64,000 bases of DNA from Vibrio sp. 10N (GTDB taxonomy: Bacteria; Pseudomonadota; Gammaproteobacteria; Enterobacterales; Vibrionaceae). Location of the stretch: positions 1,550,001 through 1,614,000 of the forward strand of contig NZ_BTPM01000002.1 of the NCBI RefSeq assembly GCF_036245475.1, written 5' to 3'. Every line of letters starts with the position of its first letter. Position 1 is the stretch's first letter. Of the stretch, positions 9,501 through 18,000 are shown one piece after another. The position numbers were made by a program, and so were the translations under genes. Below the pieces are notes generated by a model that saw nothing but the letters and a program-made list of their open reading frames with translations, was not told the origin of the DNA and ran no database searches.

Positions 9501-9629
9501 TATGACATTGTGGCGGAGGGAGTGGAAACCGAAGCGCAATATTTGCGCCTTAAACAAATGAATTGTGACCTGTTTCAGGGCTACTGGTTTGCCAAGCCTC
9601 AACCAATGAGTGAAGCGCCAAAACCCTAG
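6558..9629 (+). CDS. Cytosolic LacI-type binding domain / PAS / GGDEF / EAL c-di-GMP enzyme
   Basis: A 1023-residue protein without signal peptide or membrane segment. Residues ~35-300 form a LacI/PurR-type periplasmic-binding fold (KPTIGVILPMLSGFYMGEI; VAIVGIDNIFMGERTHPRLT) without the usual DNA-binding helix-turn-helix. A linker domain of about 150 residues follows, then a PAS/PAC domain (~480-600, HSSNDAIWDWDL). The GGDEF motif is at 684-688 with an intact RKND inhibitory site five residues before it. The EAL motif is at 811-813 with NVSS, EITES, DDFGTGYSS, KIDRSF and AEGVET conserved. Both enzymatic halves look competent, so it may be bifunctional or switched by a cytosolic sugar or purine. 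An alternative start is ATG 6606. Confidence 0.9.
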   Translation: MVRYLTNRADSKTITNMDSINTRINDGRDVLFRHHRKPTIGVILPMLSGFYMGEITSTLRAYGVENGVNLVFLRVGHNRDFDTPFAFDHIDGLIVVLHAAASALVEKAVQKGIPVVSVAASYAPLAVESLSSDQASGVSALYDHLVALGHVDIGFCGDLSVNDVRMRFKAFQKHAEYHGNSITRRQILNVSNTALQGGREAYERYWPQGAPCSAVICATDHIAVGLMESLSENGIRVPEDVAIVGIDNIFMGERTHPRLTTVDQQLERLTVVAADRLMARLAGESYANDLGLIEQSMVVRGSCGAEKPSDNPQFTIRNQLLSHTERSPAELHETLYSQGQSGFSSIVNASCLFDTPVAWAINGVKSGGDHCVVGYAHTDGRQLHNVEQGIHFPTETFPVSSLYALPESFVMTLLCVTDRQERHTEVMAIVEPIDGQPDLAKLSSYHNYLDMLALFLQRDLLLHSSQSRAQVSSDLANQLKVVSHSSNDAIWDWDLQTDKLVWSSRWNDILKFDNGEPNTRVLTSRSFFNLVHSDDIDDLEQKLLAQVEQDIPFKVQFRLRRADGADVWVSSTGKVIRDKFGRPVRFLGAMTDITEQKHSADRIHQLAYHDPLTGLANRRMMTDRLKAHIAEKKDHPIALMLMDLNRFKFVNDTYGHDVGDALLLHVSKQLKGVVRKNDLIARFGGDEFLLMCEVETSPQALELASRILRAVEKPFCVNGNEFSTQGSLGIAFYPLDAECADELIKKADIAMYCAKRSKSRKAALYDISLEQESQQQLTIEQKLRRAIADGQLEVWYQSIVSGDQQDVIGLEALSRWQDDDGQFISPQLFVSVAEESGLIVKLSEFVLLRVCDDLANKRIREGMSVSINVSSTLLCRPHFAIEFVQTILSHELSPSRFTVEITESVALSDFEQCLRALKTLKSAGVRISLDDFGTGYSSLSMLKQLPLDEVKIDRSFIGDLGSDLAHSALVESVITMSHAFGYDIVAEGVETEAQYLRLKQMNCDLFQGYWFAKPQPMSEAPKP

Positions 9630-9646
9630 CAACGTCTGTATGAATG

Positions 9647-9684
9647 AAAGCATGATCAAGGAAAATTCCTTGATCATGCTTTCG
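9647..9684. repeat. Inverted pair of RctB 12-mers (38-bp palindrome)
   Basis: Arms GAAAGCATGATCAAGGAA and TTCCTTGATCATGCTTTC are exact reverse complements separated by two bases. Each arm contains a strict 12-mer. The layout copies the inverted pair at 1664-1700 in the origin region. It lies 17 bp after the GGDEF/EAL gene and two bases before the end of the convergent DUF2798 gene. It could also act as a bidirectional terminator, since a T-run follows a few bases later. Confidence 0.8.
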
Positions 9685-9685
9685 T

Positions 9686-9916
9686 TTATGTGATCTTTTT
9701 AGGCTGACAGCACCACGCTGAAAAAGCTCTGATTTTTGGCAGTACAGTGAGGTTGAGAAACAGTGCACAGGGCCATGCAATAGTAAAGCTACTGACCCAT
9801 GTCGCTGGCCATTCAGAGCTAAAGCCCATCTTATATCCAGAAATAATGCCTGACATCATAATAGCCATAGTCATTGACGACAGCAGAGCAGTCAACCAGA
9901 ACTGAGTTTTGTTCAT
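9686..9916 (-). CDS. DUF2798 small membrane protein
   Basis: A 76-residue protein with two predicted membrane helices: LTALLSSMTMAIMMSGIIS (~8-26) and WVSSFTIAWPCALFLNLTVL (~40-60), then a basic tail. The pattern with an internal AWP and a final positively charged segment fits the DUF2798 family of two-helix membrane proteins of unknown function. It is divergent from the LysR gene at 10005, with an 88-bp gap that may be a LysR-controlled promoter. The end of the gene abuts the 12-mer palindrome at 9647-9684. Confidence 0.75.
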   Translation of the reverse strand: MNKTQFWLTALLSSMTMAIMMSGIISGYKMGFSSEWPATWVSSFTIAWPCALFLNLTVLPKIRAFSAWCCQPKKIT

Positions 9917-10004
9917 CGCGTATCTCCTATCTATTGTTGCTTGTGTTTTGATGGAAAAAGTATAAACCTAGTCATAATTAGAAAAAATACGGTGAATTAG
10001 GATC

Positions 10005-10928
10005 GTGGATTCCATATATGGATACATAGATGATGTGTACCTGTTTTGTAAGGTGGTTGAAGAGGGATCGGTGCTTGCGGCTGCCAACCGTCTTGGCCTT
10101 CCTCAATCGACGGTATCAAGGCGCATTTCGTCACTAGAAGAAAAACTGGCACTGAGGTTACTCGAGAAGAGGGGGCGGGAGCTTGCCCCTACCGATGTTG
10201 GCAAAATGGCGTTTGAACAGCTAAGCAGTGGAGTTGAGCAATTAGAAATAGGGCTCAACAACGTGATAGAGCAAACCGACTTAGTCGCGGGGCGCGTCCG
10301 ATTGGCGGTACCACACAGTTTCTATCATGCGTTTATCGCCCCTGTCGTTGAAGAGTACTTAAAAGCCTATCCCAAGGTGCATATTGATTTGGCACTGAAT
10401 CATGATCAAAGCAAACCAAAAACGGATCGAGAGCTTTTGATCACATTTGACACGTCCGATATGGACGATCTTATCGCCCGTCCACTTTTTACCGCTAAGC
10501 ACGGTTTCTTTGCTAGCTCCTCGTACCTAACTGATCATGGTCCAATTGAAACATTGGAACAGCTTAAACAAGCGGATTGGTTAGCGATCGATGATGCCCA
10601 GCATATCCATATTGCCAGTGAAGAGCACGCTGTGGGCGATATTCTGTTTAAACCCAGATTAATTATCAATGACATACAGGCACTGCAAGATGCTGTTGAG
10701 CGTGGCCTTGGAGTGGCATCATTGCCACTTAGGCACGTGGCGGACAACAAGAATCTTGTTCATATACTGCCTGAATATTATCGTAGTGACCGTCAGGCCT
10801 TTTTGGTGTACAAAGGCAGACAATATCAACCTAAAGCCGTAAAAGCCCTGATAGAAGCGATTCTTGCAACCGCTCGCACAATGGACACGGCCGTGAATCC
10901 GAATCAAAACAACAAGGAGCCGACATGA
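10005..10928 (+). CDS. LysR-family transcriptional regulator
   Basis: A 307-residue LysR protein. The N-terminal winged helix is clear (VYLFCKVVEEGSVLAAANRL, then LPQSTVSRRISSLEEKLALR), followed by an effector-binding domain starting near residue 90. The start is GTG at 10005, preceded by AGGA; no in-frame ATG precedes the helix-turn-helix. The stop overlaps the start of the next gene by four bases (ATGA), so the two are translationally coupled. That is unusual for LysR genes, which mostly diverge from their targets. It may also control DUF2798 across the 88-bp divergent gap. Confidence 0.9.
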   Translation: MDSIYGYIDDVYLFCKVVEEGSVLAAANRLGLPQSTVSRRISSLEEKLALRLLEKRGRELAPTDVGKMAFEQLSSGVEQLEIGLNNVIEQTDLVAGRVRLAVPHSFYHAFIAPVVEEYLKAYPKVHIDLALNHDQSKPKTDRELLITFDTSDMDDLIARPLFTAKHGFFASSSYLTDHGPIETLEQLKQADWLAIDDAQHIHIASEEHAVGDILFKPRLIINDIQALQDAVERGLGVASLPLRHVADNKNLVHILPEYYRSDRQAFLVYKGRQYQPKAVKALIEAILATARTMDTAVNPNQNNKEPT

Positions 10929-11800
10929 AAATAAGTTTTATTGGACTGGGCGTAATGGGGTACCCAATGGCAGGGCACCTAATGAAAGCCGGATTTGAAG
11001 TGAGCGTGTTTAACCGCACTACAGAAAAGGCACAGCGCTGGGCCAATGAATTCACGGGGCACTTTGCTGAGTCGGTCGTGGAATGTGTTAAAGACGCTGA
11101 TGTCGTTGCTGTATGCGTTGGTAACGATGATGATGTTCGACAGATGACTACTTCAGAGCAAGGCGCTATTGCAGCAATGAAGCCAGGTGCAATTCTTGTT
11201 GACCATACCACGACTTCGGCCACCCTAGCTGAAGAGTTGGGCGCAGCATGTGGCAGTGCTGGAGTTCGTTTTATGGACGCTCCAGTCTCCGGTGGTCAAG
11301 CGGGCGCAGAAAATGGCGTGTTGACCATTATGTGTGGTGGTGACGCCCAAACCTTCGATTCCCTTCAACCTATCTTTGATGCTTATGGCAAGTCTTCGGT
11401 GTTGATGGGGGATGTTGGTCAAGGTCAGCGCGCGAAAATGGTGAATCAAGTCTGTATTGCAGGGGTGCTTACCGGGCTTTCAGAAGGCTTACTTTTGGCT
11501 CAAAAAAGTGGTTTAGACATTCCTTCTTTGGTGGATTGCTTAAAAAATGGCGCAGCCGGTTCTTGGCAGATGGAAAATCGCGCCAAAACCATGGATAAAG
11601 ACCAGTATGATTTCGGCTTTGCCATCGATTGGATGATTAAGGATTTAGGTTTCTGCTTGGATGAAGCGCAAAAGCAAGGAATTGAATTGCCACTGACGCA
11701 GCAATCCATAGAACGCTATCGCAACCTATCTGCATCAGGTGAAGGGCGCTCTGATACCTCGGTATTGTTTAAAGCAGTGCGTGCAGACGCGCAGAAATAA
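10925..11800 (+). CDS. NAD(P)-dependent 3-hydroxyisobutyrate dehydrogenase-family oxidoreductase
   Basis: A 291-residue beta-hydroxyacid dehydrogenase. It has the N-terminal Rossmann motif FIGLGVMGYPMAGHL, a family signature near FNRTTEKA, the substrate-binding segment DAPVSGGQAGAE (~residue 117) and the catalytic lysine in GQRAKMVNQV. The family includes 3-hydroxyisobutyrate, tartronate-semialdehyde and succinic-semialdehyde reductases; the substrate cannot be told from sequence alone. It overlaps the upstream LysR gene by 4 bp, so that regulator probably responds to its substrate. A parS2 site follows the stop by one base. Confidence 0.9.
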   Translation: MKISFIGLGVMGYPMAGHLMKAGFEVSVFNRTTEKAQRWANEFTGHFAESVVECVKDADVVAVCVGNDDDVRQMTTSEQGAIAAMKPGAILVDHTTTSATLAEELGAACGSAGVRFMDAPVSGGQAGAENGVLTIMCGGDAQTFDSLQPIFDAYGKSSVLMGDVGQGQRAKMVNQVCIAGVLTGLSEGLLLAQKSGLDIPSLVDCLKNGAAGSWQMENRAKTMDKDQYDFGFAIDWMIKDLGFCLDEAQKQGIELPLTQQSIERYRNLSASGEGRSDTSVLFKAVRADAQK

Positions 11801-11801
11801 G

Positions 11802-11816
11802 CTTTACAGTGTAAAT
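11802..11816. promoter_or_regulatory. parS2: Second parS2 site
   Basis: CTTTACAGTGTAAAT matches NTTTACANTGTAAAN exactly. It is 10.3 kb right of the parS2 site beside the origin, in the gap between convergent genes. Vibrio chromosome II carries several origin-proximal parS2 sites, so a second one at this distance is expected for ParB2 loading. Confidence 0.82.
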
Positions 11817-11855
11817 AGAGAGCGATCCGCTGTGTGAATGTGTATTAGCGTTTAA

Positions 11856-12242
11856 TCAGTCGTTACGACAGTTGTCGCAGCGTTTTTTGCCCGTTAGCCA
11901 GCCCGACACCGTGTAGCGGTGGCGGGCAAATTTCAGGTAACACCAATCGCATATTGGTTTTAACAGTGGCCAGCGCGTAAACGCGTAATAGTGCCCTCGG
12001 CCAACAAGGCGCCATGCTTGATAGGTGACGTCTAACCCTTCCCATAGTACCCCGTTTTCGTCATAGGCATGCAATCGTTCAGAAGCAGAGTTTTTATCGA
12101 GCTCTGGGTAGCGTTCAAACGCTGCAGAGAAAATATCGACCAATTGAATCACATTGTGTGTGTCATGTTTCTTCAGAGCGGTCATCTCTTTCACACAAAG
12201 TGGGCAGTGACCATCATAAAATAGGATGAGTGTTGTCGGCAT
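11856..12242 (-). CDS. DCC-family thiol-disulfide oxidoreductase-like protein (DUF393)
   Basis: A 128-residue protein starting MPTTLILFYDGHCPLCVKEM, which carries the DGxCxxC hallmark of the DCC/YuxK (DUF393) family with a thioredoxin-like fold. The central AYDENGVLWEGLDVTYQAW matches the family's G.....G..A region. An additional C-terminal CDNC pair is present, and the middle GHYYAFTRWPLLKPICDW is typical. The family is presumed redox-active; the partner is unknown. It follows the DUF4344 gene by 13 bp in the same direction, so the two probably form an operon. Confidence 0.85.
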   Translation of the reverse strand: MPTTLILFYDGHCPLCVKEMTALKKHDTHNVIQLVDIFSAAFERYPELDKNSASERLHAYDENGVLWEGLDVTYQAWRLVGRGHYYAFTRWPLLKPICDWCYLKFARHRYTVSGWLTGKKRCDNCRND

Positions 12243-12255
12243 GTGACCTCAGTGA

Positions 12256-13029
12256 TTAACTACTGGTGTTAGAATCTATGTTTAGTACTTGCTTCCAGTT
12301 GTAATCGATCTCTTCAAAGGTGGCGATACACTTATCTTTTTGCTCATCAAGATACTTTTTCTCAATTTCATCCAACAAGTTTTTGTGGCTGTCGGGATCA
12401 CTACCATAAACTAAGCACAGGGTACTGAAATAGCGCTGCAAGTCGAAACTATGCTCGCCAATGTATTCGTAAAAATCATAGTAGTCGGGTCTATCTTCAG
12501 ACTCAAAAGCGAACATGTCTGCAGCACTGATGGTGGCATCGGCACCTTGCTCAACGTAATTTAGCATGATGACCGCAGCGAAATTATCCACGGCATCTTC
12601 TTCTTTACCCAAAATTGGAATGCCCTGATCGGCGATGTAAGCGTGTCCGGCTTCATGAAGTAGAGTGTGAAGCAGAGTGTCGACGGCACCTTGTTGAGCC
12701 GGTTTACCAAATCGATTTTGATAGTCATTTTTGGTGAAGTAGTTGAGAGAGTCGGTGTAAAACGCGTACGGCATATGCACGGTATGATTCGATGGATCGT
12801 ACAGAGGACCGTCTTCTCCGCCATATTGTACCGTGAGGTCGTGATTGAATGGGAAATAGGTTTTAGACAATTCAACCAGCAGTTCGTTAGCGCCACTTTG
12901 TTGTATCGCTTCTCGCGCAGTTTGCTCCGATGCGGACTGCGGTTTTTGATAGTTGATGGTCATTTCTGCGTTTGTTGCCTGAGCAAATGACAAGCTTGTA
13001 GCAAGAAGGATAGGAGCTGTATATTTCAC
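12256..13029 (-). CDS. Secreted DUF4344-type putative zinc metallopeptidase
   Basis: A 257-residue protein with a Sec signal peptide (MKYTAPILLATSLSFAQATNA, cleavage about residue 21). It contains the zinc-binding motif HEAGH (~residue 147), followed by GKEEDAVDNFAA, whose acidic residues probably supply the third ligand. This is the arrangement of the DUF4344 putative metallopeptidases. Two cysteines (STLCLVYGS and KDKCIATF) could form a disulfide, consistent with export to the periplasm. It is upstream of the DCC gene in the same orientation. The substrate is unknown. Confidence 0.83.
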   Translation of the reverse strand: MKYTAPILLATSLSFAQATNAEMTINYQKPQSASEQTAREAIQQSGANELLVELSKTYFPFNHDLTVQYGGEDGPLYDPSNHTVHMPYAFYTDSLNYFTKNDYQNRFGKPAQQGAVDTLLHTLLHEAGHAYIADQGIPILGKEEDAVDNFAAVIMLNYVEQGADATISAADMFAFESEDRPDYYDFYEYIGEHSFDLQRYFSTLCLVYGSDPDSHKNLLDEIEKKYLDEQKDKCIATFEEIDYNWKQVLNIDSNTSS

Positions 13030-13351
13030 GATAGTTAGCCTTATTGTTTGTATTCTTTAGTTAAATTAGTCGATCTTGCGAGATTGTGTTACCATCCTGC
13101 CTTAACCAGTGTAGTTATTCTTTTGGCCTTGGACACTTCTATGTGTTTTTAGGGTTTCAATACACCCAACGCGAGTCGTTTGGGTTGTCATTATGTCGAC
13201 GCTTCCTCGGCACACAAAAAGTTATGGATATAGAAACAAGGTCGTTTGGTGATTTTGCAGAGATCGCCAGCTATCCTATTTTTACTACACTAAAATATCG
13301 AATCGATACCTCATTAAGGAAGATGAGCGATACAGCAAAAAAAGAGGTCAT
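13030..13351. other. 322-bp divergent intergenic region
   Basis: This is the promoter region between the DUF4344 gene (leftward) and gltS (rightward). An 89-codon GTG frame across it lacks a ribosome binding site and family resemblance, so I do not call it. The gltS ribosome binding site AGAGGT is 3 bp before its ATG. No other structure is convincing. Confidence 0.5.
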
Positions 13352-14578
13352 ATGAACAACACCATCTCTGTTGGCACGTTAGAATCTTTTTTGATCGCAA
13401 TCAGCGTTCTTTTTCTTGGTCACCTTATCAACAGTAAACTACCTGTACTTCGTAAGTACAACATTCCAGAGCCTATTGTTGGCGGTCTTATTGTTGCGGT
13501 GATTATTACCGTTTTGCACTTTAACAACATTGATTTAGAGTTCTCTTTACCGCTACAAAAAACTTTCATGTTGATGTTTTTTAGTACCGTAGGTTTGGCA
13601 GCAAACTACACCCAGCTCGCGAAAGGTGGTGCCAAGGTCTTTGTCTTTTTGGCCATAGCGTCGGTATACATCATTATTCAAAATGGCGTCGGTGTTGGTC
13701 TTGCGACGATGCTTGGATTAGAGCCTTTAATGGGCTTGATCGCAGGCTCCATTACCCTCTCTGGTGGTCATGGTACGGGGGCGGCCTGGTCTCAGACGTT
13801 TACTGAGACTTATGGTATAGCGAATACTCTCGAAATCGCGATGGCATCAGCGACGTTCGGTCTCATTATTGGCGGTATTATTGGTAGCCCGGTAGCCCAG
13901 CGTTTGATCGATAAGAATGATTTTGAGTCTGAATATGGCCGTGGTAATGACACCCACGAGCGCTTCCCTGAGTTGGTGACCTATAACGAATACGAACGTG
14001 ATCGAGTGACCGCAAAGAAAGTGATCGAAGTGTTGTTCATTTTGCTCATTTGTGTCACCGGCGCTAAGTACTTACATGCGTGGGTAAATACCTTTGAAAT
14101 AAAGTGGCTAATGATTCCAGACTTCGTTTACGCGTTATTTATTGGGGTGTTCATCACTAACATTTGTGAGGTGACAAAAAGCTACAAGGTGGACGCAGAA
14201 ACCGTCGATATCCTTGGTACTGTCTCGCTCTCGCTGTTCTTGGCAATGGCACTGATGAGTCTGCAATTGTGGAATATTTTCGATTTGGCGATCCCATTCT
14301 TAGTGATTCTAGGGGTGCAGTCTCTGGTTCTTGCCATTTTCGCATATTACGTGACGTTCCGCTTTATGGGACGCAACTATGATGGTGCCGTTATTGCTGG
14401 TGGTCACTGTGGTTTTGGCTTGGGTGCGACACCGACAGCGGTAATGAATATGGGCTCTATCGTCAATCGGTTCGGTCCTTCCCCGCAAGCTTTCATGGTG
14501 GTACCGATTGTTGGAGCGTTCTTTATTGATATCGTTAACCTCATCATCCTACAAGGGTTTATAACCGTCATCGGTTAG
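13352..14578 (+). CDS. gltS: Sodium/glutamate symporter GltS
   Basis: A 408-residue inner-membrane protein (E. coli GltS has 401) with about ten hydrophobic segments in two inverted repeats. Family motifs are visible: NIPEPIVGGLIVA in the first half, GGHGTGAAWS (~residue 136) and its counterpart GGHCGFGLGATPTAVMN (~350) at the two re-entrant loops that form the substrate site. It imports glutamate with sodium, a natural choice for a marine bacterium. It is monocistronic, with a strong terminator at 14597-14623. Confidence 0.95.
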   Translation: MNNTISVGTLESFLIAISVLFLGHLINSKLPVLRKYNIPEPIVGGLIVAVIITVLHFNNIDLEFSLPLQKTFMLMFFSTVGLAANYTQLAKGGAKVFVFLAIASVYIIIQNGVGVGLATMLGLEPLMGLIAGSITLSGGHGTGAAWSQTFTETYGIANTLEIAMASATFGLIIGGIIGSPVAQRLIDKNDFESEYGRGNDTHERFPELVTYNEYERDRVTAKKVIEVLFILLICVTGAKYLHAWVNTFEIKWLMIPDFVYALFIGVFITNICEVTKSYKVDAETVDILGTVSLSLFLAMALMSLQLWNIFDLAIPFLVILGVQSLVLAIFAYYVTFRFMGRNYDGAVIAGGHCGFGLGATPTAVMNMGSIVNRFGPSPQAFMVVPIVGAFFIDIVNLIILQGFITVIG

Positions 14579-14596
14579 CCTCAACCAAAGTTGTAT

Positions 14597-14623
14597 AAAG
14601 TCTCGCAATCGCGAGACTTTTTT
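14597..14623 (+). terminator. Rho-independent terminator of gltS
   Basis: The hairpin AAAGTCTCGC-AATC-GCGAGACTTT is followed by TTTATTT, 18 bp after the gltS stop. Confidence 0.85.
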
Positions 14624-15085
14624 ATTTCTCTCCATCTATCTCACTCAACGAAAGCCACTTTTTAATGAGCTGGTTTTTATTGTATCCACCGCCTAATGCT
14701 TTGCCCTCAAACATTACGTCTAGTTCAATGATCAAGGTCTGAGTGGCTGCGCGAATTCTCAATCAATATGTGTGCTAGTGCACTTTTTAGGTTGGGAAAT
14801 GAGTCCAACAACTAGGATCCTAACTTTTCCTTTACTTTCATTAACTAATACGAAAATAGAGGAAACCATACAAACAAAGCGAATTCTCGAATATGAGAGA
14901 CGCAATTTCTTTTTTGAGACAGATGATTAATTAGCTTGCCAAAACATACTCAATATTCGAGTTGTCTGATATTACCTTTATACGATGAATAAAAATTAAG
15001 CTTTATTGGAACGCAGGGTTAACGAGTGGGTTAGGTAAAATTACAGAGCTATCCGGTCGTCACAGGGTGACTCAAGGAGTCGAAC
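14624..15085. promoter_or_regulatory. 462-bp upstream region of the giant adhesin
   Basis: This AT-rich region carries no plausible gene and must hold the adhesin promoter. CTCGAATAT at 14886-14894 and its reverse complement ATATTCGAG at 14953-14961 lie 58 bp apart and could be a regulator site pair. CAATGATCAAGG near 14730 is only a partial RctB-like match. The leader ends with a small CGTCACAGGGTGACT hairpin and an AAGGAG ribosome binding site before ATG 15086. I do not recognise a c-di-GMP riboswitch in it. Confidence 0.4.
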
Positions 15086-18000
15086 ATGAGTGGTTTTTCT
15101 TTATTTGGTGCAGCGCAAATCTCGGGTACGTTAGTGGTGGATGCTCAGGGAAGGTTGACAGTTCTTCCCGAGGGATTAGACCCTCGTCCAGGAGATGTCG
15201 TAATAGACATTTTAGAGGATGCAGAGGTTGGTGAGGATGTGAACGTCGTTGTTGTTCAAGGCGATGGCTCAGCGAGAACGCTAGAAATCACGGCTTTGGA
15301 TGCAGACGCAATTATCGCACAAATCGAATCTGGACAAGACCCGACTGATGTAGAAGGTCAAGAGACTGCAGCAGGCGAAGAAAATGGCTCAAGCCCGACT
15401 ACCACAGGAGTCATTGAGCGGGATGGCACACAGGTTATCGCCTCCACACAATTCGATACAACAGGTTTAGAAGCGCAAGGTTTGTCGGCAACACAATCTT
15501 TAACTTTGCTTCAGTTCGCTCGTCAACCCGAGCAGATAGCTGAAGAAGTCATTCCGGCCACTTTAAGTATTACCGGTGGAGACCAAGTTAATGAGGGGGA
15601 AAGTGCTGAGTTTGTTGTTCGATTATCTGCTGAATCAGAAACTGACATAACTCTTGGGCTGAGCTTAATAACTGGTCAAGACAGCTATACAGCTGAAGCC
15701 GATGATTTGGAATCCATCAGTGCATTCTATGTAGACAGTGATGGTGAAACTCAGGCTGTAAGCATCAATGATGGGCAAGTTAATCTACCAGCTGGAGTGA
15801 CAGAGCTTACTGTTAGTGTTCAGACTAAACAAGACGCTGTATTTGAAGGACGAGAGAATTTTGGCCTTCGAGTATCGGATGTAGACGGAGTTACATTACA
15901 AGATGGCAGCGGCACATTCGATGAGGAGGGAACCCTGTTTGTTGTAGGTGATGCGGAGATTATTGATGACGGTTCGGGGCCTGGGCCAGATCCGGACGAT
16001 GATCGCCCAGAGCTCTTTATTACTCAAGCGGTGTCAGTAGACGAAGGCACGAGCGCCGTGTTCACCGTGAGTCTATCGAAAGCGACCGAAGATGATGTCG
16101 TCTTGAACCTTGCCACCGCGACCGACGGCAGTTACACCGCTGAGTCGGGAGATATCGGTGCGATGACCGCGAGTTATAACGATGGCGAGTCTGACGTGCC
16201 TCTTACCATCACCGATGGCAACGTGACCCTACCCGCAGGCGTCACCGAATTTACCGTGACTGTTGCGACCACGCCGGACGAAGTGTTTGAAGGCCCTGAG
16301 ACCTTCGGCGTGACGGTGACGGACAATAACAGCGTGACCACCAATGGCTCCGCTACTGGTGTGGGCACCATCCTCGATGATGGTTCGGGCCCAGGACCCG
16401 ATCCAGACGATGACCGTCCAGAGCTTTCCATTACCCCCGCAGTGTCAGTAGACGAAGGCACGGGCGCGGTGTTCACCGTGAATCTATCGAAAGCGACCGA
16501 AGATGATGTTGTCTTGAATCTTGCCACTGCGACGGATGGCAGTTATACCGCTGAGTCGGGAGACATTGGGGATCTTACTGCGAGTTATAACGATGGTGAG
16601 TCTGATATACCGCTCACCATCATCGATGGCAACGTGACCCTCCCAGCGGGCGTCACCGAGTTTACCGTGACTGTTGCAACCACGCCGGACGAAGTGTTTG
16701 AAGGCCCTGAAACCTTCGGCGTGACCGTGACGGACAACAACAGTGTCACCACCAATGGCTCCGCTACTGGTGTGGGCACCATCCTCGATGATGGTTCGGG
16801 CCCAGGACCCGATCCAGACGATGACCGTCCAGAGCTCTCCATTACCCCAGCGGTGTCAGTGAACGAAGGCACGGGCGCGGTGTTCACCGTGAATCTATCG
16901 AAAGCGACCGAAGCGGATGTGGTGTTGAACCTTGCCACCGCGACCGATGGCAGTTACACCGCAGAGTCGGGAGACATCGGGGATCTTACGGCGAGTTACA
17001 ACGATGGCGAGTCTGACGTACCTCTTACTATCACCGATGGCAACGTGACCCTGCCAGCGGGCGTCACCGAGTTTACCGTCACCGTGGCGACCACGCCGGA
17101 CGAGGTATTTGAAGGCCCTGAAACGTTTGGCGTGACCGTGACGGACAACAACAGCGTGACCACCAACGGCTCTGCTACCGGTGTGGGCACCATTCTCGAT
17201 GATGGTTCGGGTCCAGGGCCAGATCCAGACGATGATCGTCCAGAGCTTTCCATTACCCCCGCAGTGTCAGTAGACGAAGGCACGGGCGCGGTGTTCACCG
17301 TGAATCTATCGAAAGCGACCGAAGCGGATGTTGTCTTGAATCTTGCCACTGCGACGGATGGCAGTTATACCGCTGAGTCGGGAGATATCGGTGCGATGAC
17401 CGCCACGTATAACGATGGCGAGTCTGACGTGCCTCTTACTATCACCGATGGCAACGTGACCCTACCCGCAGGCGTCACCGAATTTACCGTCACCGTCGCG
17501 ACCACGCCGGATGAGGTGTTTGAAGGCCCTGAGACCTTCGGTGTGACGGTGACGGACAACAACAGCGTGACCACCAACAGCTCTGCCACCGGTGTGGGCA
17601 CCATCCTCGACGATGGTTCGGGTCCAGGACCAGATCCAGATAATGATCGCCCAGAGCTCTCCATTACCCCAGCAGTGTCAGTGAACGAAGGCACGGGTGC
17701 TGTTTTCACCGTGAATCTATCGAAAGCGACCGAAGATGATGTCGTCTTGAACCTTGCCACCGCGACCGACGGCAGTTACACCGCTGAGTCGGGAGATATC
17801 GGTGCGATGACCGCGAGTTATAACGATGGCGAGTCTGACGTGCCTCTTACCATTACCGATGGCAACGTAACTCTGCCTGCGGGTGTGACCGAGTTTACCG
17901 TCACCGTGGCGACCACGCCGGATGAGGTGTTTGAAGGCCCTGAAACCTTCGGCGTGACCGTGACGGACAATAACAGCGTGACCACCAATGGCTCCGCTAC

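Noticed and set aside
10396..10408. TGAATCATGATCA in the LysR gene, similar to a 12-mer
   Set aside because: First base of the GRAA block is wrong and the sequence lacks the AAG extension.
13086..13355. 89-codon GTG frame before gltS
   Set aside because: No ribosome binding site, odd composition, and it fills the promoter region between two divergent genes.
14729..14742. CAATGATCAAGG before the adhesin
   Set aside because: It carries the GATC core and AAG extension but lacks the GRAA block, so it is not called an RctB site.
15000..15085. Possible c-di-GMP riboswitch in the adhesin leader
   Set aside because: A small CGTCACAGGGTGACT hairpin is present, but I cannot find the conserved GEMM-type core or receptor.
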